Of a DNA stretch of 64,000 bases, positions 39,501 to 54,500 are shown piece after piece (the stretch's first letter is position 1; each line of letters starts with the position of its first letter). This DNA comes from Torymus aiolomorphi. Taxonomy: Eukaryota; Arthropoda; Insecta; Hymenoptera; Torymidae. The notes beneath the pieces are model-generated. The model did no database searches. It was not told where the DNA came from and worked only from the letters and a program-made list of their open reading frames with translations. The DNA lies in assembly GCA_036365515.1 (NCBI GenBank), contig CM070877.1:112670011-112734010 (forward strand), in the 5' to 3' direction. A program made the translations under genes and the position numbers.

Positions 39501-42500
39501 ATCGTTTCAATATGTGAAGAGAGCTCTTGACGTGCACCCGAAATATTACTACGAGTAGTCTGATACAATTGTTGAGCTGCTGCTAAACGTTCAGAGCATT
39601 GTTTATACTTTTCATGATATGCTATATGATCTACCAGAGCCTGATCACATTTTTTGACAAGTTCCTACCAGGAGAAAAATATATTTACGTATACTATAAA
39701 GTCACAATAGTAGTGAATATATTTAAGAATATCAAATAGATTAATTAAAAAATATTGCATAATTAAAATTTTTTTATTAAACTTGTATAAAATAAAGCAG
39801 CTGTCAAAATAATGTAAAGAAGAAGTAATAAGCCATCTATATTTCATGTGGAATCGAATATCATGATTAAAAATAGAATTAATTCTCAGTGACTTACCGA
39901 AAAAGTCTTAGGATTTTATATGAAATAAATGAATTATGAAATTGTTATACTCGACAAGCAGGAAGCTTCCGCGTTCCTTCATATATTTTCAAATTATTCA
40001 TTTTACCTTAGCAGTCACTTGGACTGATTGAAACCGCGATGTTATTTGTTGGACATTTACTGAAAATCTTGACTCGCCACTGATTTGGACTAAATCGGAA
40101 GAATCATCACTCATCTTATCAAACTCTGCTTCGTTCTGTCGAAGATTTACAAGAAGGGCCTACAATTCAACAAGAGGACAAAAACTTTTATTAGAAACTC
40201 AATTATTAATCCCTTACATGCTCAATAATATATGTTTCAAATGCATAATATATAAAAATAGAAATAAATGAATGAGACTGTAAATATTTTTAGTGAAATG
40301 CGAGATAAAGAAAAATAAAATGTAAAGTTTCCATTCATAAGATACACAAGCATGGTGAAGTTTATAAAAGATGTAAAGACTTTTAAATGCCATATATAGA
40401 TGCTAAGAAAAAAAATAAAAATGCTGACAACAATGCCCATATTCGTATATTAAATAGCCGTAAAGCTTTTCCATTCCTAGAAGCTTAATTTTTGCAGTAC
40501 GATAAAAAGAGATAAAAAGTCGAAATAATTTAATTTAGATGATCGAAAAAATGAAAAGATCATAGCTCGAGCGGAAAAGTGAGAGATCGCGATTAACTCG
40601 CTTACTTGCTCGAGGTGGTCACCGAGCGCCACCAGTTCCAAGGCATCTGAGTTGCGAGATTCCATTACTTTTTGTAGATCCTAAGAAATAAATTTTCAAA
40701 AACACAACGTTGACATTATCTTTTTTTTTAATAGTTACAGGTCATAATAATCAATTTTATTTCAAATTTTGACCTTTTAAAAATTAGTTTGAATGTAATA
40801 ATTATCTACTGAATGGAATATTGTGATATTTGAGAAAAAATTAAAAAATGTATTTATTAAACTACTATAGTTTCACCTGATATCTTTCCAATTGTTCTTG
40901 CTTTTCTTCTAAAGTATTTTTAAGGCAATAATTCTTCAGTGATGTTTCAGCATCTGACAGCCATATAAGTAATCTTTCTAATGAATTTTCGTATTCACTC
41001 CATTGTTGAATTCTTTCTTCGATGGAACGTATGGCATCACTTACTGCATTAGCGAATTTCTTATTCTCAAATCTGAAAGTATTTAAATCGAATTTTCAAT
41101 TTAATATTTTGTGAATATTTTCAAGAAAAAATATTATAATCTATTAAAAACTATTTGATTACCTAAGATTGTTTAAGTCTCTTTCCATTGATTCTTGTGA
41201 ACGAGGAGATACAATACCTGCACTTTTCGTTACATGTTCACCTAAAACGTTGAGTTTGACTTCACCTTCACCGAAATTATCTTGAATCTCAATAAGTTTA
41301 GTTAATCGTCCTCGAAGCGCAGTCTTATTTCCTGTATAGTCATTATAATTAGCTAACTTATCCCACTGTTGCTTTTGGTATTCTTTATAGGTTTTTTGTA
41401 AATCATGAAATTGTTGAAATACATCTAATATAGTTTCCATATTTGTCAATCCCTTCAGAGACATTTCTACTAATTTTTCATATCTCTGATTAACAGATTT
41501 AACTTTTTCTTGTATATCTGATGGTGCTTGAGAAACTTGAATTAAAGCATTAGCCTTCTCAGAAACTGCCTCGATAATACGTTTATGAGCTGTGATTTCT
41601 TGATGTAAAGTCTATATAAAATTAATTTGATTAAATTCTTAAGATCGTTCTGTGTAATTAATAAATATATTATACAGATAAAATGGTTACCTTGCATTTT
41701 AATAATTTTGATTTAACTTCTTGAAGCGAAGATGGAATAACTGATGCTTCTTGTTTTACAGTACGTTCCATGTTGTCTAGCCATGTTAAAATTTGTAGTA
41801 GAGTTTCTTGATAGCTTGACCATTGTAAGGATTGTAAGCCCTGTTTCTTTTGCTGTTCAACAATTCCTTCAGCTAGGCTGTCCCACCGCTCTCGAATACG
41901 TCTGATATGTTGCCTAATTACTTCGCGGCCTTGTGCTGATGTGTCAGGTAAAATTCTATCGCCTACTGCTGCTAGCCCTGTCAAACGATGTTCTGCTTGT
42001 TCTCGTTCACTTAATAACAACTGCAACCTAGAACTTTTTGCTTCAAGTCCTCCTGGAATTTCGTCCGCTTTTAGAGCAGCTAAATGTTGTTCTAGAGGCG
42101 TCAACCAAGCATCTGTATTCGACAACTTTTCTTCGTATATTTTGTGATTATCAACAATTTCTTCGCAACGGTTAATAACATCTTTACTTAAAGATAACAG
42201 CGAAGTATATCTAAAACAATTTAATAATGTAAGAAAATATTAAGTAAAATATTCTAATAATAGTTATAACGCTATTATAAATATCTATCAAAATCTTACC
42301 TATTACTTATTTGTGAAATGAGTGGTTTGATTCGTTCGACGCCACTACAATTCAGTAGAGTATGGGACTTATCAACAAATTGGTCGATTTCATTTTCTTT
42401 TTTCAAAATAGTTTCACGTTTTTCTTTGAAAACAGCTAATCGAGATTGTTTTTCTTTTAGTGTTGGTTGTAATTGTTGATCTCTGAATGCTGCCTCCATG

Positions 42501-45500
42501 GAACGGAACCATTTCATAAATGAGTCTAGTGGTTCCTCAAATTCATCCCATTTCTTTAACGCTGCATTCTGTTTTGCTGAGATAGATTCTGCAACACAAT
42601 AACGATGTGAAAAAATAAAAAATTGCAATAAAATATGAATTATTAGACAATAATCTTACCTATGTCATTCAAATGCTGCGTCAAATTACTTTCAAGATAT
42701 GCGATTTCGTTTTGTATTGCTTCTTGTCCTTTAGGAGCTGTATTTTTCGAAACAATGGCCGCATAGTCTCCCAATTTCTTTATAAGATCCACTCCTTGAT
42801 TACGTCCATCTTTTAAAATTGATAATGTTGCAAGTCTTCGAGAAATGTCAGTCCGTTCACCAGTGATATCATTGCACTCTAATAATTTTTCTTTTTCTCC
42901 TTGAAGCCACTCAGAGAATGATTTACATTGAATATTGAATTTATGATGTTTATCAGCACAATCTTCAAGATTATCTAATAAATCACGTGACTTTGAGACA
43001 ATATTGTGAAACAATTGTTTAATTGACTGTAAATAAATATTCAAAGAAGTATCTTTAGTTTGATCAACCAGTTGTTGAGCTTTTTCACAAACAGCTTCAA
43101 CTAAAGACTGGTGTGACATAATTTCCTGATGCATAATTTTGTGATTTTGAAGTTGCGCTCGTTTTTCTTCTAAAGAAGATTTTAGTTCTGTATGTTGATG
43201 CATTGCTCGCTCTACATCTCGTAACCATGCAGTTAGTTGTTCTTGAGAAAGAGAGAATTCAGCGAATTGCATTAAACATTGATCTAATTTTTGCATTGCT
43301 GTTTGTAAATCATCTGAGAAACTGTCCCAAAGTGTTCTTAAGTTTCTTAGTTGCTGACGTATAGTTTCACGACCATCAGGTGAGGTATGAGCATAAAGTT
43401 TTTCTCCAAGATCTATCACAGATTCGAATCTTGGATTTTCCTTTGTACGGGTATCTCCAAGATCTCGTATAAGCTTTTGTCGTTGTTGCAGTAAAGAAAG
43501 ATCACCCACTATTTCTCTATGCTTTTTCAACTCTACTTGCATTTCGCCTATCCAATTGACGAAATGATTGTAACGTTGGTTAAACATACTGTGTTCTTTA
43601 ACGTATTGCTCATATCGAGATACAGATTCGTGAGCTTGGTTTTTAAGAGCTTGATACTTTGTAGCTTGCTTAGATACCCTTATCACTAATTCAGATTCGG
43701 CTTCAATCCTCTGACTCTTTTCGATTGCTGAATTGAATGTCGGTACTTTTGCAATGATTTCTTCTTCTAGCGATTTTAACTTTTTAAGGTGTACAAATTT
43801 AGCTTCCTCAGAACTTTTGAGACTTTGATCTTTAATTTGAGATTCTATGAGTTTAGTCCAGGATTCAAGTTCCTCAACTACTTTTTGGAATTCGGACCAT
43901 TCATCAAACAGACGGTTAAGTTTATCTTTGAAAATGCCACATCTTGCTAAGAAATCCTGCCAAATTTTCTGTTGTTCCTCAAAACTTTTTATAAGAGCTT
44001 GGTGACCTATGAATTAAATGTGGAAAATTTAATACAGTTCATAAAAATGAATGCTTTCTAATCATATGTACCTAGTTGTATACAACCAAATATTTTTTTT
44101 AAATACTCTAAACTATTTAAAGATTTTTTGATTAAAAAAAAAAACAATAATATTATCATTTATTAATATATTTTTAAAAAACTTCAATTTCATAGATAGA
44201 CTTACGAAGCAGAAAACGGAAAAAATGTTTCTTAGAATTTAAAAAATGTCTACTAATTGCGTTGTAAAACGTCAACTTCGATTATTATCAGTAGAATAAA
44301 ATAAAATATTAGAAAGAGATGGTTAACTATAATTAGATAGCTGTAGTGACTTTAAGTAATGAAAATGTTGCATATACATATTTAAACTATACCTGGAATA
44401 GATGTTTGCTCCAAAACTATATTTAGTTGTTGATTACAATCTCCTATGATCCGATCTCCTTCCTCTTTTTGTTGTAAAACATTTTCTATTAGAGCTATAC
44501 TAGATTTTGCTGTTTCACGTTCTATAGAAAGATCATCCAGTATGGCAGAAGTTTCATTTACAATCGTATTCATCCAGTCTCGTGTCTTTTCAAAAGTTTG
44601 CTGATAAGCTTCATGATTTGCTACATGTTTTTCTGCAACGTTGATTCTATCTTCTACATCTTCAGAAAGTTTGTCATATGCTCCAACAACAGTATTTAAC
44701 ATAGCATTAGATTCATCGTCAGACATTGAACCTAATCTTTCTTGTAATTGTTGTAATATTATTTTATGAGCATTTACATCTTGAGCAATGGTCCGATATG
44801 AATGGAGTGCCAATTTCTTTTCCTGCAATGTCGGTAACAAATCTTGTTTGCTACCTAGTTTTTTCTGAGCATCAATTACCCATTGCTTGACCTATTAATT
44901 TGTAAAAATGAAAATTGGAAACATTTATAATTGAGCAAACGAAAAGAGCATATAACATCGGTTAAGTAAATGCGTTACGTCCCTTTTCATTTAATTAAGA
45001 TAAAATTTCATTAATCCAGCAAAAAATCGAATAATTTTTACATACCTGAGAATATTTATCTTCAAAAGATGACCGATGCATCATGTCACTTTCTATTTTT
45101 TTATACACTATATTTGCTCTGTCTGCTAAACCATCTAATCTACTACGCAAATTTCTCAACTCTAATCTTATTGTTTCTCTATCATCAGGATTAATTTTTG
45201 AATAAAGAGCTTCACCAGCTTCAGCCGTAAGATTGAAAATAGTTTGTCCCTTTTCTCGTTCTTCCCCGAAATTTTTTAATTCTTTAAGTCTCACTTGATA
45301 AAATGTTATAGGTTTTGGACCAGTAATTTCTTCGAAAATTTTTAATTTTTCTTCAGCTCTCGTAATCCAATCATCTAATTGTTTAGCATTTTCTTGATAT
45401 TGGTTTCTATTTGTTTGTAGCTCGATCAATTTATGTAAATGTTGTTGTATAAACTTTTCAACAGCTTCATACCTAGCATTTAGATGGTTTACATATTGCT

Positions 45501-48500
45501 CAACGCGAGATTCTGGACTAACCTAAAATACAGTGCCACGTTAATTAAATATTTATAATTATTTACATTAACCAATTATAATTAGATTTAAAATAAATAT
45601 TTTTAAATACTTACGTCAGTAATTTCTTTACTAAACGTCATTAATTGTCCCATTTCTTTTTTGTTTGCTAAAAATGAATCTTGAAATTCTTTGATTTCCT
45701 TAAATTTGTTCTCAAGCTCATGAGGACTTAAGAGTACCGAACTTTCTGCCCGTACTCTATTTTCAGCTTTTTTTAACCAACTTAAAACATTTTCTGACAT
45801 AAGTTCATACCTTTGCCATGTAAGGATATTTCTCTCTAGAACTTGTTTAATGTTTCCGAAACATAGTTTAAGGGCTTCTAAGTCCAAATGAACTTTGTCA
45901 CGTTCTTCGTGAAGTGTCTTTATGATTTCAGAACTTTCAACTCTTTCTAAAAGTTTTAACGATTGATCTGTTTCATGTTTTCTTACGTCACACTCATGTA
46001 TATCTGCTTCCACATCAAGTAGGGATACTAATTTTACTTCCAGATTATATCTATCGCTGCTGTGCTCAGGTTCGCACCATGTTACCTTTTCTTTATTTGT
46101 AGCTACCATCCGCTGAAGAGCCCCGAACTTTTCATGATATAATTTCATTAAGAATGCACAAAGAGTAGCGCTAACCTGTAAACACAATATAATTCAATTG
46201 CATATACTTTAATTTATTAACACATTAATTTTATCATGTCATTTTTCGTAAAGTAATAGCTGAAATTATTAATAATTTCTCATTTTTAATATGGAAAATG
46301 TGATTTTGGATGTGCTTCGTAATCATGCGATACTGCATATTTCTTCAACTTTTATTTCCGTATAAATTTTATAAGTAAGTTAACAAATTAAAGTTAATTA
46401 TAGAGATTTATTTCAGTAACTTTTCTAAAAAAGTAATGGATATTTAGATTTTTTACGTTATTTAAAGTGATAATACGCATTTAAATAAAGTAAAGTATTT
46501 TAATAATTACAATAAATCCTTATTTACCTTATCAGCATGACTGCTTACAGCATCACATCGAAGTTGTAATGACTGTAATTCTTTCGGCAAAGTCGATTTT
46601 GACATTGAAGGATATTCTGCAGATAGTTCAATCAGTTTTTCATTAACTTTTTTTAAAACAGAATTGCGTTTTTCAAGTTCAGTTTTTAATTTTTTACAAT
46701 GACTGATTCTTTCCATAATTTTTGAATTTTCGCCAGTAAGATCATCACACTTAATGATTTCTTCACGAACTTTTGATATAATATCGCTTGATTCTTTTAT
46801 TTCTTGACGAATTTTCTTTTCTTTTCCTGCAAAACTCGATGTCATTTGTTCTAATTTATTTGCTGTTTCACTCACAAGTTTCAATTGTTCGTCTAAGACA
46901 TGATTCAATGATGCTAAAGTTGGAATTGCTACTCCTCGATTAAGCTTCAAAAGTTGCTCTGTTTTTGTAGAAATTCCTTGGCGGAGTAACTGATGTGCTG
47001 GAAGTTCTTCTCTATATTTTATCAATCTTGCCTGTCCATTTTCAACATCTGCAAGTCGCTCACAAGCAGCACTCAAGGATTCATTAGTGTCACTTAACCA
47101 ACGAGACAATTCCTGTTTCGCATCATCTATTTGTTTCCATATTATGACTTGAGTCTCATAAAGTTGAATCCTCTCTACAATATTCGAATAAGTATCTTGA
47201 TACTTTTTATGAATAGTCGAAATATTGGACTCCATAGAATCAACATTAAAATTTGGCATCAAAGAAGCTTCTTTCATTATCTGTTGTGCTTTAGCATCCA
47301 TTTTTTCCAAATGCTGTTTTCCCTTTTTTAATGTCTCTAAGGCCTTCTTATGTTTTTCAACAGCAAATGTTGCCTGCGTCATATCATTTGGTACATCTTT
47401 TACGGAATTGCAAAGATTTACTGATTCCTCTATGAAAGCTGTTAATTTCCCTTTAGCTTCCAAAAATTGTTTCCAGCCTGAAATTAAAAATATGGTTGAG
47501 AAACAGATAACTTTAATATAACAGCTTTAATAAGAATTTATTACAAACCTGCATCCATTTCCATATATTTCTTGTTTTGTTCATTCAAAAGTTCATTCAC
47601 TTTCTCCCAATTAGAATCTACAGAAGAAAGAACAACTTGCACATTTGTCATAGAACGTTGATCTTCTTTTAATAACCCGGTGCCTTCTTGATGTAAAGTT
47701 TCTTTCACCGGTATTCTTTGCTGATGTTCTTCAATTAAAATTAAAATTTGTTCAATTGCCGGAGCAATCTTCTCACAAGTATCAACACTATACGTAATCT
47801 GTTGTAGTGCTGTTTGTGTTCGAACAATATCTTCAGTTAACTTTTGTTGCAATTTACGGAAATTATCCCATTTTGTACTAAGATTTTCAAGCTTATCACG
47901 TTTAACTGATAAAGTATTTTCTAAAATCACTATTTGACTTTCTAAATTATTGATTAAAGTGGAGGCCGTTAGCACCTTATCTTGCTCATCACGCACTTGT
48001 ATACCTAGGGCACAATCTATTACTGGAATTTGTTCCTTCCAACTATTAATTTTGGCTTGTACATTTTTCAGCTCATTCGAAAGTCTATTACAATCAGCGA
48101 TAGTTGGTTTTCGAGCTTCTGTTTCATATTGACAATGATTTAATTGGGCAGTTACTTCGTGATTCCAATTTAAGAGTTCTGTCCACTTTTCGAGACCCTT
48201 CTTCTTTTGTCGCAGATCGTCTTCTAAAGTTTTATATTTTACTGCTAATGATGTATAGATTTGATCAAGATTTGTAGCCTCTTCAGGTGTTCCATGAGTA
48301 CTAAGATATTTAATTTCTTCATAAATAGCTGTAAAGCTTGGTTGTTTATCAGAATGTTCTTGCAAATAACCGTGCACTGTTTGGAGACTTGATTCAACGT
48401 TATCAATATGCACATCACTTATTTCCGCCATGTTATGACGTAAACGACTCATCCAATTTTCAAAATCAGATATTTTTATCTGGAATTCATTCCTTGCAAG

Positions 48501-51500
48501 TACAGCATCGGATGTAGTATTAATATGATGACGAACCGTATCTGCAAGTTTACTTACGCGAGCTTTTAATTCAGCAATGCAGCTCTTCAAATTAGTTGCA
48601 CCCTCTATTGACAAACTATGACTAATTTGATCTGAAGCTTGAGTTAATATTATAAGTTGGGCTTGTCTATCTGAAATTTCTTTATTAAATGCTTTCAAAC
48701 GAGTTAATTCTTGCTCTAGCTTGCCCACATCTGACGATTGAAGATTTGGTTCCACCGAAACTGTTTTCTCGGAATTAGTTAGCCATTCATCAAATACTTT
48801 AGTATCGTTTTCGAAAGTATTCCAAGATAATTTGAGTTTTTCCAATTTAGTTTTGGTTTGAACTGCCACATCGTGTATGGAATTCCAGCGGCTGTGAACA
48901 GTGTCAACTTCGTCAGGAGCAATAGTTCGACCACCAAGTTGGTGACTAATTTGCGTCAAATTTTGAAGTCGGGGAAGATGTTCAGCACATTGTTGTTCAA
49001 ACAATGTAGCAGTTTCAAGCATTTCTGTAACTTGTTTAATTGTCGTCGGTTTTGAACCAATCGAAGCTGCTCGAGCCTCAGCTTCATCTATCCATGGTTT
49101 CAATTTTTGAATACCAACTTCATATTCTTTCCAAGTAGTGAGATTTCGAGACGCAGTTTCCCGTTGGTTAGTAATATTCTCATTTAATGAATTTACTGCT
49201 GATTGCAAATTTTTAATACTGGTTCTTAAAGTTTGAGCTTCGGGTCTTCCATCGTTTTCTATTTTACAAAAGAAAAAATTGTATTAACTCACAAATACTG
49301 TAATGCAAAAATTTTATAATTTAAAAAATATTAAGCTTACCTTTTATAAGACTTCTTGTTTCTTCTTCAATTATTTTTAGAATGGTTATTTTCTCATAAA
49401 TTTGTTTGTGTAAAATTTCGGTTTTAATAACTCTTTCTTGAGGAGATATAGTTGATGCTTTTATATCTGCGATAGATTGTGGAGCACTTTGAGTTGTCCA
49501 ATTATGTAGCTCTGCAACCTTGGATTGAAAACTATTCCATTTTGATTGCAGTAACTGCAATTTTTCTACTCCCTCGTCTACTTTTTTTAAGATATCATTC
49601 ACTTTTTCTTCTACATGTGAGATTTCTTCAGTCAGTTCAGGTTGCCTATCAAATGCAGTTGTAGTAATAAGACTTGAATAAGTTTCGTGCAACTTTTTGA
49701 CCATATTTATAGCCGTTTTTCGCAAATTAGAACTTAGTTCTTGATGATGTTGCAAATCGACGGATACTTGTGATGTATTGTAGTAAGAAGCTAAATCTAA
49801 TCTTTTCAACTCTTCTTCGGCTTTAGCTATTAACTTTAAAATTTCCTCCTTTTGCTCTTCGTAAGAACTCCATAGTTTTTGGGAGCTTTTTAATGTTTTT
49901 AATGTTTCAATATTTTGACCATAAGTTTCATTCCAACTAACTTCCAATTGTTGAACTTCAGAAGAAACAAAATTCGGTGCATGCTGGTCTTTTAACAGAT
50001 CTTTTCCACGTTGTAGCATACTAACTATATTCGCTCTTTGTTGTTCCAATTGATTTAAGCAAATTTCTTGATGTTTCAACGCCTTTTTTAAACTTTCTTG
50101 ATTTTCTAATGTAGGCACTTCGGACGTTTGATCACGAACTTTATGTAAAAGTGTACAAACTTCACGCACTTCTTTTCTATAAGTATAGCTTCGTGAATAA
50201 ATGTCGGTTTTTGTCATAGTTATTTCAATCGTCGGTATAAGGTTTTTATATCGAGTGATGAGCTGTTCAAGTTTACGTTGTTCTGTAGCTGCTTCTTCGT
50301 CAGACCTGTTAGATGTTAATGTATCCAAAGTTTGTACCAACCATTTCATTTCTTCGCGTTTATTATCTGCTTCTTGACACACTTTCTATAAATGATAAGT
50401 TTGAATGTTAATTAATTTTTAGTTACTTTTTCAAAATTACATCTAAAGCTTTATTTAGACAATGTAAGACGCTACTATATAAACATAACAACATCCAACT
50501 ATTACACTAAAATTTATATTTACCGTCAAATTCTGAAGCTATCCAAGCAAGAATATAGCAATGAATTTTTTAATAAATTGTGAAATAATTGTATAGTTTT
50601 AAAACATAACGGAAGTTTACCTGGAAGACTGATTTTTCTTGTTCAAATTCCTCAAGAGAGCTTACTTCGTGTAACATTGTTCTTAGAGTTTCATCGACAT
50701 GATCCATCCATATTACCATTTCATTGAATCTGTAATATTATAAAATTAAATGTATTTATATATACACGTGTATGTGTGTCTGCGTGAATGAGATAACGAT
50801 AATGTACTTTACAATAAGAATATTTTTTTTGTATATTTCTATAAATGAATATAAACTCAGATAGCAAGAATCGTTGGGAAAACGTTTCTGAAACGTTTCA
50901 CTGGAAACGTAGAAACGTCCCCTCTATTGAGTCGGAAACGTTTCTTGCTATCTGGGAACATTCAAGGGATATTTTATTTATTTTTTTATTTTATTTTATT
51001 AATTAACGTCTTTTGATCTGGTAGAAAAACCAATTTAAGCGTAGAAATAATGTGCAGGTGGCACATCTTGATCATTAAATGAAAGATTACTTTCTTACGT
51101 GCGAAGCCGAAATAGGACTTTATAGCACTGCGTGGCATAAATCCGCATTTATGTCACGCCTATCCGTGACATGGCGGATTTATGCAATCAGAGCTATAAA
51201 ATAATGTACGATACACGTGTCATAAGTCGTTCTTTATGGCACGGCGTTAAGCGCACTCGCTACGCTCGGACGCTTATACACTCCGTGCCGTAAAGTGCAA
51301 CTTATGCCACTAGTATCGTTATGTACTATTTTTCCACGCGAAGTGGAGATAGGACTTTCTTACGCGCGAAGCCGAGATAGGACTTACTCTTTCCCAACCG
51401 ACGATAAGAAAATATTGAATAAAGTCTCAGAGAAACCAGAAAAAGGTGTGCGCAATTATAAATAATAATTATTCTTATTTATAACTGCGCACACTTTTTT

Positions 51501-54500
51501 CTGGTTTCTCTGAGACTTTATACTTGTTTGAATTTAAAGATAAATAAACAATATAAAATAAGTAACAAATTAACTTTATACTTTGTCAATATTAAACCAA
51601 TTACGGGGCAAATAAAAATTAACAGTCCTTTTTGCCATTAATTTGAGATTAATCGCTATATTTTTTTTATAAATAGATAGGTTAATGCAATTCAATCATT
51701 TATTTAACTTGCCGTGTAAGATGAAAAATGAAAGTATTTAAGAATTTATTAAAAATATATTGAATTCAACTTATATTTAAATTTAGAAAATTAAGTTTAG
51801 TATTTTAATTAATACTCTAATGTAGCATTTAATTATAAAAATAAAAAGAAAAATAGTTAGCATTATACGAGATGGTATAACGCACTAAGAAAAATAGATT
51901 TACAAAAACTTTGGCATTGACATAATCTGTGCAATTAGCTTGAGAAAACGATTTTAATTAGCATAAAAAACGCAAAAATGTCAACAATATTTACTTCTGT
52001 TTATAAGCAGCCCATTGTTGCGGAACTTGGCGTAATTGTTCCCGAAGAGTTTCAATTCTCTTGGTAGTTTGCTCCCATCGATGTTCAGCCATTTGTGCAG
52101 CTTCATTTAAATTTGTATCATCTTGTTTTGCATTGGAATATGCAATGCTTATCTTTTTCAATGTTTTCAAAGAACGTTCTACTTGAGCTATCATTCCTCT
52201 ATTAACAAAGAAATCTTTGTTTCTATTTAAAATACTTCCAATATCTTCATTTCTCACCATAGCCTGCTGTTCGGCATTAATTTCTATTTCTATTTCTTTT
52301 AAATATTGTGAGAATGTGGCTTCGTCTAGTCTGAATTCAAGTTTCATTAGATGCAGAGGAGCAAATGTTAAGACTTCTCTCCATCTTCTTTGTAAAGATT
52401 CGACTGCTCCAATGATTGGCGCTTGCTGTTCTACAGGTAATGCGTTTTTTAAATCTTGCGCTATATTAACAAGATCCTGAATCCATCTTTCATTTACTTT
52501 TCCAAAGAAATTTTTATGATATTCTACAGATTGACGATTATTTATGTTTTGATCATTAATCAAGGTCTCAGCAGCTGAAAGCCATTCGGAAATTTGACGT
52601 TCACACTCACGGAATTTGGTCCAACAACGAATGGATTCTTGCAATCTTTGCTCCCACATTTGAGCTGAATGAGTCACTCGAGTAAATCGTTCATTTAATT
52701 CACGGAGTACGGAACTGCCTTCGCTATCACTTGGCTGTTTATGAGCATCAACTGATTTCACTATATTAGAAAATAATTTGTTTTTTGATTCAAGCATAGA
52801 CTTGTAATAAAGTGTTCGAGAGAAAAATGCTTTATGACGGTCTAATTGTGAAAGAGCCACATCTCGACCACCTGACAGATTATAGTTTCTAAGTAAATTC
52901 TCGGCGTCATCTAACCATGCCGATATCTCACGTTGTCCAGCCTCTAGAGATTCTTGCTGTACCAAAATTTGATGATATAAATGCAATTGCATTGGTATTA
53001 ATGCTCGTACTCGAACCAAAGCTTCTTTTTCTTTCTTCAAAGTATTCATCATTTTATCAACTTCTTCGCGCGATAAGTCTTGAATAAGTGTTTGGAATTT
53101 TTTACTAACATCTTTAAAAAGCTCTTCAATTCCCTCAATCTCTTCATTCAAAATTTTAAGGCGATCTCCATAAGCTTTAATTTTTTCGGTAGAGGTCAAT
53201 TGCGTCGTCGAAAGTGTAGCTTCTGCATTCTTTAACCAGGTTTGCAGATTTTCTACACCTACTCGATAGTCTTTCCAATTTCGAAGAAGATCTCCAGCAT
53301 GCATGTACTGTTTTGCTTCTTGGAAAAGATGTTCCCAACGAGCACTCAAATTAGTGTATTGATCTTTTAAGTGCAGAGCAACCTAAAAAGTAAATAAAAT
53401 TAATCTTACTGACGATCACTATCTTTAAAGTCATATAGCTCAGATATATAGCGTATACCATTTTAATCTATCGACCAATAATATATTATGCAACAAGTGC
53501 GTAAAATCGTACACAAGTGTTGTATTCGATATTTTTTGACATAGTATGTGTAAAATTCAATTTACGCACTGTTATCCGCGTGTATGCAGTTTTACGCATA
53601 CTAAGTGTAAAAATCCATTTTACACACGGAAATCAGTGTGTAAAACCGAACTTTACACATACAATATCAAAAAAGAAAATTTAATACCCGATTTCTAATT
53701 TACGTAGTTTCCAGTTTATTTCTTGGAGCAGATTCGGAGGAAAAATGTAAAAAAAAAACCTTTAAAATTAAAGAAAATTTTTTAACTCCATACATTAAAC
53801 ATATATATGATTAATACAGATATATTCTTTGCGAAAAACTTTTAATAAAAAATTCAATTTGAACAACCCGCCTTAAAAAAATTGTAAAAGTATTAACATA
53901 AATTTCATATGCGTGATATCATTTTAATTAATCTGTTATGATCATTCTGGAGTAATTTTGTAAGTAAAATAGTGTAAAATAGTGTAAAATTTTTTTTCGT
54001 AAAAATATGAATGAATTTAATTTATTGTTTTCAAAATGTTAGAAAATATTACTTTCTATTAATATATTTCTGGCGAAATAATAATAATAGTAATAATAAT
54101 TAATATATTTTATTCCCATCTCCACCATAATGGCTAGAGCCCCACTTTTCAAGTCAACAAAGTGGCCTCAGTGAAACTGGGAATAAAGTACTATATGTAA
54201 CATAGGAGTAAAGTCGATTATTCCTTTGGGTGATCATTCACCCGAGTGAGTAAAGCGAAGCGAGCCCACCCGCGGGAACAATTTTCTACTTTATACTCCC
54301 TTCATACATAATGTACTATTATTCACTAAAGAGTAAAGTAGGCAATTGACTCCCGCGAGTGACTGCTGCCCTCCTTGCTTCGTTTGGGTCAGCAACTCGC
54401 AGTTGTCAATAACCCTCATTGCTCCCGGGTGCAGTACCTATACAAATTTTTCGCATATCCGGCGGAATGTTATTTCTTGTTTAATTTTTCACTTTGAGGT

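Larger units (their letters stand above)
50730..51994 (-). other. Intron (1.27 kb) with inverted-repeat elements
   Basis: It holds a 97-bp inverted-repeat element (50858-50954), a complex palindrome region (51090-51390) and a nearly perfect hairpin (51419-51522), all listed separately. The remainder is AT-rich. Confidence 0.7.
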
